Assembly (NCBI RefSeq): GCF_013366375.1
Contig: NZ_JABWMJ010000001.1
Location: 682,001-746,000 of the forward strand
From: Rhizobacter koreensis
Lineage (GTDB): Bacteria; Pseudomonadota; Gammaproteobacteria; Burkholderiales; Burkholderiaceae_C
Direction: 5' to 3'
Length of the DNA stretch: 64,000 bases
The notes under the pieces were generated by a model. The model ran no database searches and had not been told where the DNA came from. It saw only the letters and a list, made by a program, of their open reading frames with translations. The stretch's first letter is position 1. Every line of letters begins with the position of its first letter. The translations under genes were made by a program, and so were the position numbers. Positions 53,604 to 61,686 of this stretch are shown in pieces.

Positions 53604-55916
53604 ATGACCAAGCAGGCACGCTGGACCTGGATCGTCGCGAGCTTCGCGATGACCGGCGCCGGGCTGGTGCTCGCGTTCCTGCTTTCGGTCGCGACCAACC
53701 CGGCGCTCTACGAGCGCCACTACGTGTGGCTGTTCTGGGTGAACGTCGCGGTCGCGACCGCGCTGCTCATCGTCATCACGATCGCCGGCGTGCGCCTGCT
53801 GGTGCGGGTGTCGCGCGGCAAGTTCGGCAGCAAGCTGCTGCTCAAGCTGGCGGCGATCCTGGCGCTGGTGGGCGTGGTGCCGGGCGTGCTGATCTATACG
53901 GTGAGCTACCAGTTCGTCTCGCGCACCATCGAGAGCTGGTTCGACGAGCGCGTCGAGGGCGCGCTCGAGTCGGGCCTCAAGCTCGGCCGGGGCACCCTCG
54001 ACGCGCTGGTGTCCGACCTCGCGACCAAGACGCGGCTGGCGGCCGAGCGCCTGGGTGAAGCGGGCGGCTCGGAACCGCTCGCGCTCGAACGCATCCGCGA
54101 GCAGCTCTCGGCGCAGGACGTCGCCATCCTCGGCGCCGCCGGGCAGACGCTGCTCACCACCGGCAGCACCACCGCCGACACCTGGATGCCCGAGCGTCCG
54201 TCGCCGACCCTGCTGCGCCAGGTGCGCAACGCGCGCGTGGTGAGCCAGCTGGAAGGGCTCGACGAGGACGCGGCGGCGACCGGCGTTGCGGCGCGCGTGC
54301 GCGCCATCGCGAGCATCCCCAGCACCACCTTCGCGCTCGGCGACCAGGAGCGCTACCTGGTGGTGACGCAGGCCATCGCGCCGGCGCTCGCGGCCAACGC
54401 GCTGGCGGTGCAGAGCGCGTACCGCGACTACCAGCAGCGGGCTCTCGCGCGCTCGGGCCTCCGGAAGATGTACATCGGCACCCTGACGCTCGCGCTGGTG
54501 CTGGCGGTGTTCGGCGCGCTGCTGCTCTCGGTGGCGCTCAGCAACCAGATCGTGCGGCCGCTGCTGCTGCTCGCCGAGGGCGTGCGCCAGGTGGCGCGCG
54601 GTGACCTCAGCTCGAAGGCCGTGTTCGCGTCGCGCGACGAGCTCGGCGGCCTGACGCGCTCGTTCGCCGAGATGACGGCGCAGCTCTCGGAGGCGCGCGA
54701 CCTTGTCGAGCGCAGCGTCTCGCAGCTCGAGGGCGCGCGCGCCAACCTGCAGACCATCCTCGACAACCTGACCGCCGGCGTGATCGTGTTCGACCGCGAC
54801 GGCCGCATCGACACCGTGAACCCCGGCGCGACGCGGATCATGCAGCTGCCGCTGTCGGCGTACGTCGGCAAGCGTCTCGACGAGATCGCCGGCCTCGGCG
54901 ACTTCGCGCAGGCGGTGTGGCAGCGCTTCGAGATGCACGCGGCGAGCCCCGAGGCCGGCGAGCGCGACCACTGGCAGGAGGCGTTCGAGCTGCAGACGTC
55001 GACCCTCGACGGCCGGGAGCGCGCGTCGATCACGCTGCTGGTGCGCGGCGCCGACATGCCGCAGGGCGCGCGCCTGATGGTGTTCGACGACATCAGCGAG
55101 CTGGTGTCGGCGCAGCGCGTCGAGGCGTGGAGCGAGGTCGCGCGGCGCCTGGCGCACGAGATCAAGAACCCGCTCACGCCGATCCAGCTGTCGGCCGAGC
55201 GCCTGCAGATGAAGATCGCGCCCAAGCTCGAGGGCACCGAGAAGGCGATGCTCGAGCGCTCGGTGACCACCATCGTGAACCAGGTGCAGGCGATGAAGAC
55301 GCTCGTCAACGAGTTCCGCGACTACGCGCGCCTGCCGGCGACGCAGTTCGAGGCCGTCGACCTGAACGCGCTGGTCCACGAGGTGCTCGGCCTCTACGGC
55401 AGCCAGCAGGAGGCCGGGCGCCTGCACGCCGACCTCGACGCCGGGCTGCCGCCCATCGTCGGCGACACCACCCAGCTGCGGCAGGTGATCCACAACCTGG
55501 TCCAGAACGCGCTCGACGCCGTGGCCGACCGGCCCGACGGCCGCGTCACCGTGCGGACCGAGGCGCCGCGCAGCGACAGCGGCACGGTGCGCCTGGTTCG
55601 CCTGCACGTCGTCGACAACGGCACCGGCTTTGCCGACAAGGTGCTCAAGCGCGCGTTCGAGCCCTACGTGACGACCAAGAGCAAGGGCACCGGCCTCGGG
55701 CTGGCGGTGGTCAAGAAGATCGCCGACGAGCACGGCGCCCGGGTGCGCATCACCAACCTGCATGCACCGGCCACGGGCGGGGATGCCGGGGGCGAGCCCC
55801 GGGTATCCGGAGCCCAAGTTTCGCTATCATTTTCGAAGCTCGCACCGGCCTCGGCATCCGGTGCGGTCGCCACCGTCAGCGCTGCGGCGGCGCCCGCCAC
55901 AGCCCGGATTCCGTAG
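53604..55916 (+). CDS. ntrY: NtrY-type sensor histidine kinase
   Basis: 770 residues. Two membrane segments near the N-terminus (about 10-30 and 38-65), a third with a periplasmic region (about 75-300), and a fourth (about 290-315) followed by a HAMP linker (SNQIVRPLLLLAEGVRQVARG), a PAS domain around IVFDRDGRIDTVNPGATRIM, the phospho-acceptor His near residue 518 in HEIKNPLTPIQLSAERL, and the ATPase with NLVQNALDAV, VVDNGTGF and GTGLGLAVVKKIADEHGA. NtrYX responds to nitrogen and redox state. Overlap with the leading frame is absent; ntrX follows 19 bases after. Confidence 0.95.
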   Translation: MTKQARWTWIVASFAMTGAGLVLAFLLSVATNPALYERHYVWLFWVNVAVATALLIVITIAGVRLLVRVSRGKFGSKLLLKLAAILALVGVVPGVLIYTVSYQFVSRTIESWFDERVEGALESGLKLGRGTLDALVSDLATKTRLAAERLGEAGGSEPLALERIREQLSAQDVAILGAAGQTLLTTGSTTADTWMPERPSPTLLRQVRNARVVSQLEGLDEDAAATGVAARVRAIASIPSTTFALGDQERYLVVTQAIAPALAANALAVQSAYRDYQQRALARSGLRKMYIGTLTLALVLAVFGALLLSVALSNQIVRPLLLLAEGVRQVARGDLSSKAVFASRDELGGLTRSFAEMTAQLSEARDLVERSVSQLEGARANLQTILDNLTAGVIVFDRDGRIDTVNPGATRIMQLPLSAYVGKRLDEIAGLGDFAQAVWQRFEMHAASPEAGERDHWQEAFELQTSTLDGRERASITLLVRGADMPQGARLMVFDDISELVSAQRVEAWSEVARRLAHEIKNPLTPIQLSAERLQMKIAPKLEGTEKAMLERSVTTIVNQVQAMKTLVNEFRDYARLPATQFEAVDLNALVHEVLGLYGSQQEAGRLHADLDAGLPPIVGDTTQLRQVIHNLVQNALDAVADRPDGRVTVRTEAPRSDSGTVRLVRLHVVDNGTGFADKVLKRAFEPYVTTKSKGTGLGLAVVKKIADEHGARVRITNLHAPATGGDAGGEPRVSGAQVSLSFSKLAPASASGAVATVSAAAAPATARIP

Positions 55917-55935
55917 ACGCAGGTTCTCCTGACCC

Positions 55936-56649
55936 ATGGCCACCATTCTTGTAGTCGACGACGAACTCGGGATCCGGGCGCTGCTGTCGGAGATCCTGGC
56001 CGACGAGGGCCACACCATCGAGCTGGCCGAGAACGCCGCCCAGGCCCGCGCCTGCCGCGAGCGCATCCGCCCCGACCTGGTGCTGCTCGACATCTGGATG
56101 CCCGACGTCGACGGCATCACGCTGCTCAAGGAGTGGGGCGCCACCGGCCAGCTGACCATGCCGGTGATCATGATGAGCGGCCACGGCACCATCGACACCG
56201 CCGTCGAGGCCATCAAGTTCGGCGCGATGGCGTTCCTGGAAAAGCCGATTACTCTGCAGAAGCTGCTGCGCGCGGTGGAGCAGGGCCTGGCCAAGCCGGC
56301 GGCCGGCCGCGGCGCCCCGGCCGCACCGGCGGCGACCACCCACACCAATGGCGAAGCCAGCCTCACCGTCGAAGCCGCCATGACCGGCGGCGCCATGCTC
56401 CCCAGCCCGCCGCTGATGCTGGGCCCCCAGGCCGAGCAGAGCTTCGACCTCGACCGGCCGCTGCGCGAAGCGCGCGACTCGTTCGAGAAGAGCTACTTCG
56501 AGTTCCACCTGGCGCAGGAGAACGGCAGCATGACGCGGGTGGCCGAGAAGACCGGGCTGGAGCGGACGCACCTGTACCGGAAGCTGAAGCAGCTGGGGGT
56601 GGATCTGTCTCGGGGGAAGCGGAACGGCGGGGGTGGCGGGGGCGCCTGA
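55936..56649 (+). CDS. ntrX: NtrX-type response regulator lacking the AAA+ domain
   Basis: 237 residues. The receiver (1-120) has acidic pocket D8-D9, phospho-acceptor D52 in LLDIWMPDVDG, and Thr/Lys switch residues in MMSGHGTIDTA and FLEKPI. A Pro/Ala-rich linker leads to a Fis-like helix-turn-helix at about 195-225 (NGSMTRVAEKTGLERTHLYRKLK). The sigma-54 activation domain found in alphaproteobacterial NtrX is missing, so it must act by direct DNA binding; this short form is usual in Burkholderiales. The tail is poly-Gly. Confidence 0.94.
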   Translation: MATILVVDDELGIRALLSEILADEGHTIELAENAAQARACRERIRPDLVLLDIWMPDVDGITLLKEWGATGQLTMPVIMMSGHGTIDTAVEAIKFGAMAFLEKPITLQKLLRAVEQGLAKPAAGRGAPAAPAATTHTNGEASLTVEAAMTGGAMLPSPPLMLGPQAEQSFDLDRPLREARDSFEKSYFEFHLAQENGSMTRVAEKTGLERTHLYRKLKQLGVDLSRGKRNGGGGGGA

Positions 56650-56711
56650 TCACGGGCACCTAGGCGGAGGCGGTGGGCCGCTGGGGTGCAGGAAGGCAGG
56701 CGCGAGGACGC

Positions 56712-56717
56712 TATACT
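56712..56717 (+). promoter_or_regulatory. Likely -10 of tRNA-Phe
   Basis: TATACT lies 10 bases before the mature 5' end of tRNA-Phe, as expected for a -10 element. The -35 is weak. Confidence 0.45.
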
Positions 56718-56727
56718 TCGCGGCTCA

Positions 56728-56803
56728 GGCCAAGTAGCTCAGTTGGTAGAGCAGCGGATTGAAAATCCGCGTGTCGGTGGTTCGATTCCGCCCTTGGCCA
56801 CCA
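56728..56803 (+). tRNA. tRNA-Phe (GAA)
   Basis: A full cloverleaf of 76 bases with encoded CCA: acceptor GGCCAAG/CTTGGCC, D-arm AGCTCAGTTGGTAGAGC, anticodon stem GCGGA/TCCGC with loop TTGAAAA (anticodon GAA at 56761-56763), and T-loop TTCGATT. No second copy of its 3' end is visible downstream, so no attachment site is apparent. Confidence 0.97.
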
Positions 56804-56870
56804 ACCAGCCCGAGCGTGAGCGGGCCTGGCGGTTTGGTGGTTGATGTGCATGCCTCCTTCGTTCAAAGAA

Positions 56871-56905
56871 CAACGCCCTGCCGTGCATCGCACGGCAGGG
56901 CGTTG
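56871..56905 (-). terminator. Strong hairpin terminator
   Basis: CAACGCCCTGCCGTG (56871-56885) and its perfect complement (56891-56905) form a 15-bp stem with a 5-nt loop. On the minus strand TTCTTTG follows, so it is the intrinsic terminator of the DUF6351 remnant; it may also serve tRNA-Phe from the other side. Confidence 0.7.
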
Positions 56906-56933
56906 GGACCTGTTCTCAGCGTTGTTAGGCCGA

Positions 56934-58282
56934 TCAGGCCCCCGGCTTCCCCATATCCGGCTTGCCGTAATCACAAACCCCCGTCGCAAAGATCGTCCTC
57001 AACCGCCCCTTCTCCGCATCGCTGAACGTCCGCGACCCATACGTCCCATCGGTCAGCGCCGTATCGAGGGTCTTCAACGCACACTTGAAGATGCCGCCCT
57101 CCAGCGGCGCCCCCGCCACGATCCGCGAGGTCGTGTACGTCGGGAACAGCGCCGCACACGCGCCCTTGGGCTTGCTTGGATCGATGAGCCCGTCCCACAC
57201 CGTCGGTCGATCACGTCCAGGCCCATGGGCACCTGGTCGAAGTCGCTGGTGGCGCCGCGGGTCTCGGTCATCCAGATCGCCTGGCGGTTGGTGTTGGCGC
57301 CGGCGGCGGCGATGCGCTTCCGGATCGCGAACGACTGGTGCACGTTGTGCATGTCGAGGCGGTGCTCCAGGTACGGATGCCAGTCAATGACCGGGATGTC
57401 GCCTTCACCGCGGAACACCAGGCCCGACTTGTACGCGGCCTGGGCGGCCTCGATGCTGCCGATGGTGCGCTGGGCCGGCACGTCGGGCGTGGCTGGGTTC
57501 CAGCGGTTCATGTTGCGGTAGCCCCAGGGGTCGAAGTAGCTCACGTCGGCCAGCACCTTGGCCTGCTCGGCCGCGCTGGTACCGTAGAACGGGAAGCCCT
57601 CGGCGATCACGTCCTTGGGCTGCTTCCAGCCACCGATCTTCAGATTCAGGTCAAGGAACTCGGCGTTGGAGATCCTGCCGTCCTTGAGTGCCTGCAGGCC
57701 GTACTGCACGCCCACGTTGTCCCAGTGCGAGCGCGGATAGCCGTCGGCGCCCACGCCGTACACGTTCCTCACGTCGTCGAAGTGGCCGAACGGAATGGTC
57801 GGCCATTTCGAGAGGTCGAGCCGGCCGGCGGCCTTGGCGACGATGCCATCGGCGTCGAACTTGGGGTTCAGCGCGCCGGCGGTCAGGCCCTGCCACGCCT
57901 CGCGCCACTCGGTGGAGCCGGGCGCCATGTTGGTCGGCATGCCCAGCTGCTGCAGCGTGGTCTGGAACACCTTGTACGGGTTCACGACGCTGTCCTCGGC
58001 GTTCATGCCGACGAGCCAGGTGCGGTTCTTGGTCGTCGCCCACTTCGCATTGGTGCGGTCGGTGACGTCCATGTAGTACTCGAGCAGCTCGCAGTCGCCG
58101 ACGTGCGGGATCTGGCCCACCATGTCGGGGTAGGGCTGCGACGCCACGCCGGCATCGAGGAGCCCGGGGTGGTTCTGCGGGTAGAGGTACTGCTGGATGC
58201 CGCCACCCGATGCGCCCACGCCCACGGTGTAGAGCGGCACGCCGTAGCGCTTGACGAAGCCTTCCTTGGTCATCATGCGCAT
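56934..58282 (-). pseudogene. Decayed DUF6351 gene
   Basis: Reading leftward from about 58282, MRMMTKEGFVKRYG and GVGASGGGIQQYLYPQNHPG align with the core of the intact DUF6351 protein at 1584 (MMIKEHITERYG, GNSGGAHQQH). Homology runs to about 57205 (GLDVID), then the frame breaks; the C-terminal part resumes in another frame (56934-57200) as WDGLIDPSKPKGAC and ends ATGVCDYGKPDMGKPG, matching CDYSKPGVG of the intact copy. The N-terminal 300 residues with the signal peptide are missing, and roughly 70 codons between the two pieces are lost. The gene is thus truncated, deleted and frameshifted, and cannot make an exported enzyme. Confidence 0.8.
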
Positions 58283-58554
58283 CGACCTGCGGCCCGTCGT
58301 CGAAAACGACAGGACGCGCCAGCGGCAAGTCGTGCGGGTTCGTGTGCCGGTGGTCGGCACGGCCGGCCAGGCAGCGCATGGCGAGGACGATCTGCACTGA
58401 CCGTTGATGCGTTGCGCGTGGCAGGCGCCCGATGGCGCACACTGGCGCCCGGCGCGTGACGGCCGACCCGCAACGGCTCGGCCGTCGCAAATCTCGGCGA
58501 TCCGCGCCGCCGCCGACCAACCCTCCAATGACCTCGACTGCGACCGCCCGACCC

Positions 58555-58878
58555 ATGGCCTGGATCTACCTGCTGATCGCTTCCGTGTTCGAGGTGCAGT
58601 GGGCGATCACGATGAAGTACACCGACGGCTTTTCGCGGCTGTGGCCGAGCGTGGCGTGCATCGTCGGCATGGTGCTGAGCGTGATCTTCCTCGCCATGGC
58701 GGTGAAGACGCTGCCGATCGGCACCGCCTACGCGGTGTGGACCGGCATCGGTGCGGCGCTGACCGCGCTGCTCGGAATGGTCCTGTTCCACGAGCCGCGC
58801 GATGCCGCGCGCCTCGTGTGCCTGCTGCTGATCGTGGTCGGCGTGGTCGGGCTCAAGCTCGTGTCGCCCGCCGACTGA
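58555..58878 (+). CDS. sugE: SMR-family exporter, SugE/Gdx type
   Basis: 107 residues, four membrane helices, the normal size of small multidrug-resistance proteins. ATG 58555 begins MAWIYLLIASVFEVQWA, placing the essential Glu at position 13; an upstream start at 58528 would add nine residues. MKYTDGFSRLWPSV and LPIGTAYAVWTGIGA match SugE, whose members export guanidinium as Gdx. I found no clear guanidine riboswitch in the 275 bases upstream. A terminator follows 13 bases after the stop. Confidence 0.9.
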   Translation: MAWIYLLIASVFEVQWAITMKYTDGFSRLWPSVACIVGMVLSVIFLAMAVKTLPIGTAYAVWTGIGAALTALLGMVLFHEPRDAARLVCLLLIVVGVVGLKLVSPAD

Positions 58879-58890
58879 ACGCTGCGGCAG

Positions 58891-58925
58891 GCAGCAAAAA
58901 GCCCTCGCGAGGAGGGCCTTGCTGC
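58891..58925. terminator. Bidirectional terminator
   Basis: GCAGCAA...TTGCTGC and the inner GCCCTC/GAGGGC pair around GCGAG. On the minus strand TTTTT follows the inner stem, so it ends the small basic gene at 58946; its outer stem also fits the end of the SMR gene. Confidence 0.65.
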
Positions 58926-58945
58926 GGGCTGTCGGGAGCGCCGCC

Positions 58946-59089
58946 TCAGGTGGGTTGCTGGCCGGCCGGGCTGGTGGCGAGCGGGCCGCCGCTGCGGGGG
59001 GCCTGGTTCTGCCGCTTGGCGGCCTTCTTCATCTGCTTGGCCCGCTTCTGCTTCTGGCGGCGGATGCCGCGGTCCCGGTCTGCGCTCAT
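58946..59089 (-). CDS. 47-residue basic protein
   Basis: ATG 59089 follows GGAGAT at proper distance and opens 47 codons to a TGA at 58946. The protein begins MSADRDRGIRRQKQKRAKQM, continues with a Lys/Arg helix and ends in a Gly/Pro/Ala/Gln tail. About one third of the first 30 residues are Lys or Arg, suggesting RNA or ribosome binding. The rho-independent terminator 20 bases after the stop supports a separate transcript. I do not recognise a family. Confidence 0.65.
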   Translation of the reverse strand: MSADRDRGIRRQKQKRAKQMKKAAKRQNQAPRSGGPLATSPAGQQPT

Positions 59090-59218
59090 GTCGGATCTCC
59101 GATCGTTGCTGGGCCGCGAGGGTAGCAGCCTCGGGGAGTTCGAGCTCAGGATCGAGAGGCTCGCGCCGCAGCAGGCGGCCGACGAGCCGGCGCTTGGCGC
59201 GCCGTCCGGGTCGGGCGC

Positions 59219-60367
59219 TCAGCCCGCCGCCTCGCCGCCGCGCGGCGCGCGCCGGTCGGAGCGGCGGTGCCGCAACAGCATCCACAGGGCCGCGGCCGCC
59301 GCGACGACGCTGAGGACGAGCCCGCCGATCAGGCCGGTGCGCTGCGACACCCAGCCGTTCCCGCGTGCCGCCTCGGCGTCCCACACCATCAGCTCGGGGC
59401 CGCTTGTCTGCCCGGCGCCGGTCAGCGCCAGCACGCGTGCCCCTCCGACCACGCCGCCCGGGACGCCGTTGCCGATGCGCACACCTTCGATCGGTCCGAC
59501 CACCGCGATCACGCGGTGCTGCGCGTTGGTGACGATCGCGCGCTCGAAGTACTTCAGCGCCGCGAAGGCTTCGAGCTCGGCCTGGACCTCGCCGTAGTCG
59601 CCGCCGCGCAGCACCTCGCCGAGCCGCATGCTCATCACGGCGTCGGCCTGCCCGCGCAGGCGCAGGACCTCGCGCTCCGACGCGTGGAGGCCGCGCAGGG
59701 CGGTCCCGAAGATCGCCGCTGCCGCCAGGCAGAGCACCACCAGCACGAGCATGCCGATCCGCAGCGGCGTGCGCCGGCGGTTCGGGGTGTCGGCCGCCGC
59801 GCTCGCGGGGGCGACGGCAAGCGGGTCCAGGGGGGTAGGACGCGTGCGCTGAGCGGCGCCGCTGCCGGCGATGTTCGCTGGCGCCGCCGGCAGGTCGCCG
59901 GGAGCGGTGTCGGTCGGTACCGGCAGCTGCAGCCCGCCGTTGCAGATGCTGCGCAGCAGGCGGGCGTCGGACTCGGGCAGCCCGGCGTGCGCGAGCCGGA
60001 AGTACGCCTCGGTGACCACCACCCGGTGCGCGTCGACGCGCCATGCGAACGCCCACAGCCGTGGGCCGAGCTGGCGCGACAGGATGCCCGTCGCCGGCGT
60101 GTGCTCGAGCTGCGCGATCGAGCCCATCACCGTCGGCAGGCTCGGGTCGAAGCTGCCGTCGTCGGCGACCAGCGCCGACTTGCCGAGCTCGTTAATGTTC
60201 CAGCGCTTGTCGCACGTGCGCGCGGCCAGGTCGATCAGCGAGACCTGGAGCGTCTTGATGCCGAGGCGCACCAGCAGCAGTGCGACCTCGAGGTTGGGCT
60301 CGAGCGGCGGACTGGTGGGCGCGAAGCCCGACTCCGGGCCCGAGTCGGGCGGGAACTCGCGGTTCAT
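59219..60367 (-). CDS. Two-TM sensor-like membrane protein with cytoplasmic N-domain
   Basis: 382 residues from ATG 60367; a GTG at 60412 would overlap the upstream gene. Residues 15-150 form a soluble domain (VALLLVRLGIKTLQVSLIDLAA, GSIAQLEHTPATGILSRQLG), then a Pro/Ala linker, a membrane helix (about 200-222), a periplasmic region of about 125 residues with sensor-like FERAIVTNAQHRVIAVVG, and a second helix ending in a short basic tail. This resembles the membrane-sensor-membrane unit of receptors but with the cytoplasmic domain at the N-terminus and no output domain after it. It follows the LysM-PhnD gene by 31 bases and may be its partner. No family recognised. Confidence 0.7.
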   Translation of the reverse strand: MNREFPPDSGPESGFAPTSPPLEPNLEVALLLVRLGIKTLQVSLIDLAARTCDKRWNINELGKSALVADDGSFDPSLPTVMGSIAQLEHTPATGILSRQLGPRLWAFAWRVDAHRVVVTEAYFRLAHAGLPESDARLLRSICNGGLQLPVPTDTAPGDLPAAPANIAGSGAAQRTRPTPLDPLAVAPASAAADTPNRRRTPLRIGMLVLVVLCLAAAAIFGTALRGLHASEREVLRLRGQADAVMSMRLGEVLRGGDYGEVQAELEAFAALKYFERAIVTNAQHRVIAVVGPIEGVRIGNGVPGGVVGGARVLALTGAGQTSGPELMVWDAEAARGNGWVSQRTGLIGGLVLSVVAAAAALWMLLRHRRSDRRAPRGGEAAG

Positions 60368-60398
60368 CGCCTGCGGCGGCGGATGCGCGGGTCGTCGA

Positions 60399-61631
60399 TC
60401 AGTTGCCGACACCCATCGCGCGCCGCGTCGCGGGGGCGAAGGCGTCGAGCTCGTTCATGGTCGAGCTGTCGACGTCGACGATGCCGGTGAAGCCCGACGC
60501 CTGCGAGAAGGGCGCGCCTTCCTCCGGGTCGGCGAGGAAGCCCTTGAGCTGGCCCTTGACGCGGTTCAGCTGGTTCGGGTCGATGCGCGGATGGGCGACG
60601 ATGATGAAGTTCGGCATCTTGGCGATCACGTCGACCACCTTGAGGCGCGACGACTCGTCGCCGGGAAGCGCGCGGAACTCGCCGTTGCTCATGATCGCGG
60701 CGGCGGCGTCGCCCGACAGCAGCATGCGACCGACCCCGAGGTCGGTGCGCGCGGGGCGGATCTCGTAGTCGGTCTTGGGCTCGAGGCCGGCCTGCTTGAG
60801 CCATTGCTGGCCGTACATCGCGACCAGCGAGGTCGGGTTCGCGAACCCGACCGCGGCGCCGCGCACGTCGCGCGCGCCGGCGACCTTCGAATCGTTGGGG
60901 GCCACGAACAGCGCGTTGATCTGCGGCTGGTAGACCACCAGCGGGATCATGTTGCGGTCGACCTGGGCCACGCGCGCGAAGTGCGGCGCGGCGACGGCGA
61001 GGTCGTAGTCGCCGCGCATCGTGGCGTCGAAGAAGTCCTTGAAGGTGCGCGGCACGACGATGGTCACCTTCTGGGCGCCGCCGCGTTCCAGGTAGCGCTG
61101 CATGCGCTCGTACTGCGCCGTCAGCGCAGCGGCCGGGATGTTCGGCAGCACGCCGATCACGAGCGGATCGCGCACGCTGGTGGCGGCCGCCGGCACGGCC
61201 GCGGTCGTCGCGGGAGCGGCCGGAGCCGCGGGCGTGGTGGCCGGAGCCGGCGCGGTGCCGGTCGCGACCCGCGTGGACGCATCGGCGCTCGCCTGGTGCG
61301 GGCCGGGCGCGAGCAGGCGCAGGTAGCGTCCGCCGCGCGCGTCGCTCGCGAGCTCGAAGCGCATGCCGACGGTGATGCGGTTCGGGTTGGCAAGGCCCGT
61401 TCGGTCGGCGCGGTAGAGCTTGCGCCACTGGTTGGCGCTGCCGGTGAAGCGGGCCGCGATCGCCGAGAACGTGTCGCCGGGCTGCACCTCGACCACCGAC
61501 GGCGCCTGCGCCGAGACCGGCGCGACGCCGAAGCCGGCGACAAGCGCGCCGATCACCGCGAGTCGACCGACCCGTCGCGTCGATCGGGAGGCGCGAAGCC
61601 GCGCGCGTGCAGGTGCCGAAAAGATCGTCAT
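60399..61631 (-). CDS. LysM domain fused to PhnD-type binding protein
   Basis: 410 residues from ATG 61631. A basic start and signal peptide end near SAQAPS (about residue 45). Then a LysM-like peptidoglycan-binding segment, VVEVQPGDTFSAIAARFTGS with ANQWRKLYRAD (about 47-100), an Ala/Pro/Thr linker, and from about 150 a PhnD/phosphate-binding-like protein: PLVIGVLPNIPAAALTAQYE, VPRTFKDFFDATMRGDYDLA, ATRRAM end. The fusion would tether a periplasmic binder to the cell wall. No phosphonate permease or ATPase is nearby, so a sensing role with the next gene is inferred. Confidence 0.82.
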   Translation of the reverse strand: MTIFSAPARARLRASRSTRRVGRLAVIGALVAGFGVAPVSAQAPSVVEVQPGDTFSAIAARFTGSANQWRKLYRADRTGLANPNRITVGMRFELASDARGGRYLRLLAPGPHQASADASTRVATGTAPAPATTPAAPAAPATTAAVPAAATSVRDPLVIGVLPNIPAAALTAQYERMQRYLERGGAQKVTIVVPRTFKDFFDATMRGDYDLAVAAPHFARVAQVDRNMIPLVVYQPQINALFVAPNDSKVAGARDVRGAAVGFANPTSLVAMYGQQWLKQAGLEPKTDYEIRPARTDLGVGRMLLSGDAAAAIMSNGEFRALPGDESSRLKVVDVIAKMPNFIIVAHPRIDPNQLNRVKGQLKGFLADPEEGAPFSQASGFTGIVDVDSSTMNELDAFAPATRRAMGVGN

Positions 61632-61686
61632 CGAATGATTCCCAGGTTGCTCGTCGGCGCTGCTCCATCGGCAGCGCGGGCGCCGA

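Noticed and set aside
58273-58530. Further N-terminal remnants of the DUF6351 pseudogene
   Set aside because: None of the three minus-strand frames aligns to the N-terminal half of the intact protein.
58283-58554. Guanidine riboswitch before the SugE gene
   Set aside because: No paired ACGR-loop hairpins or ykkC core could be found.
56728-58900. Integrated island at tRNA-Phe
   Set aside because: No duplicated tRNA 3' end, integrase or transposase visible.
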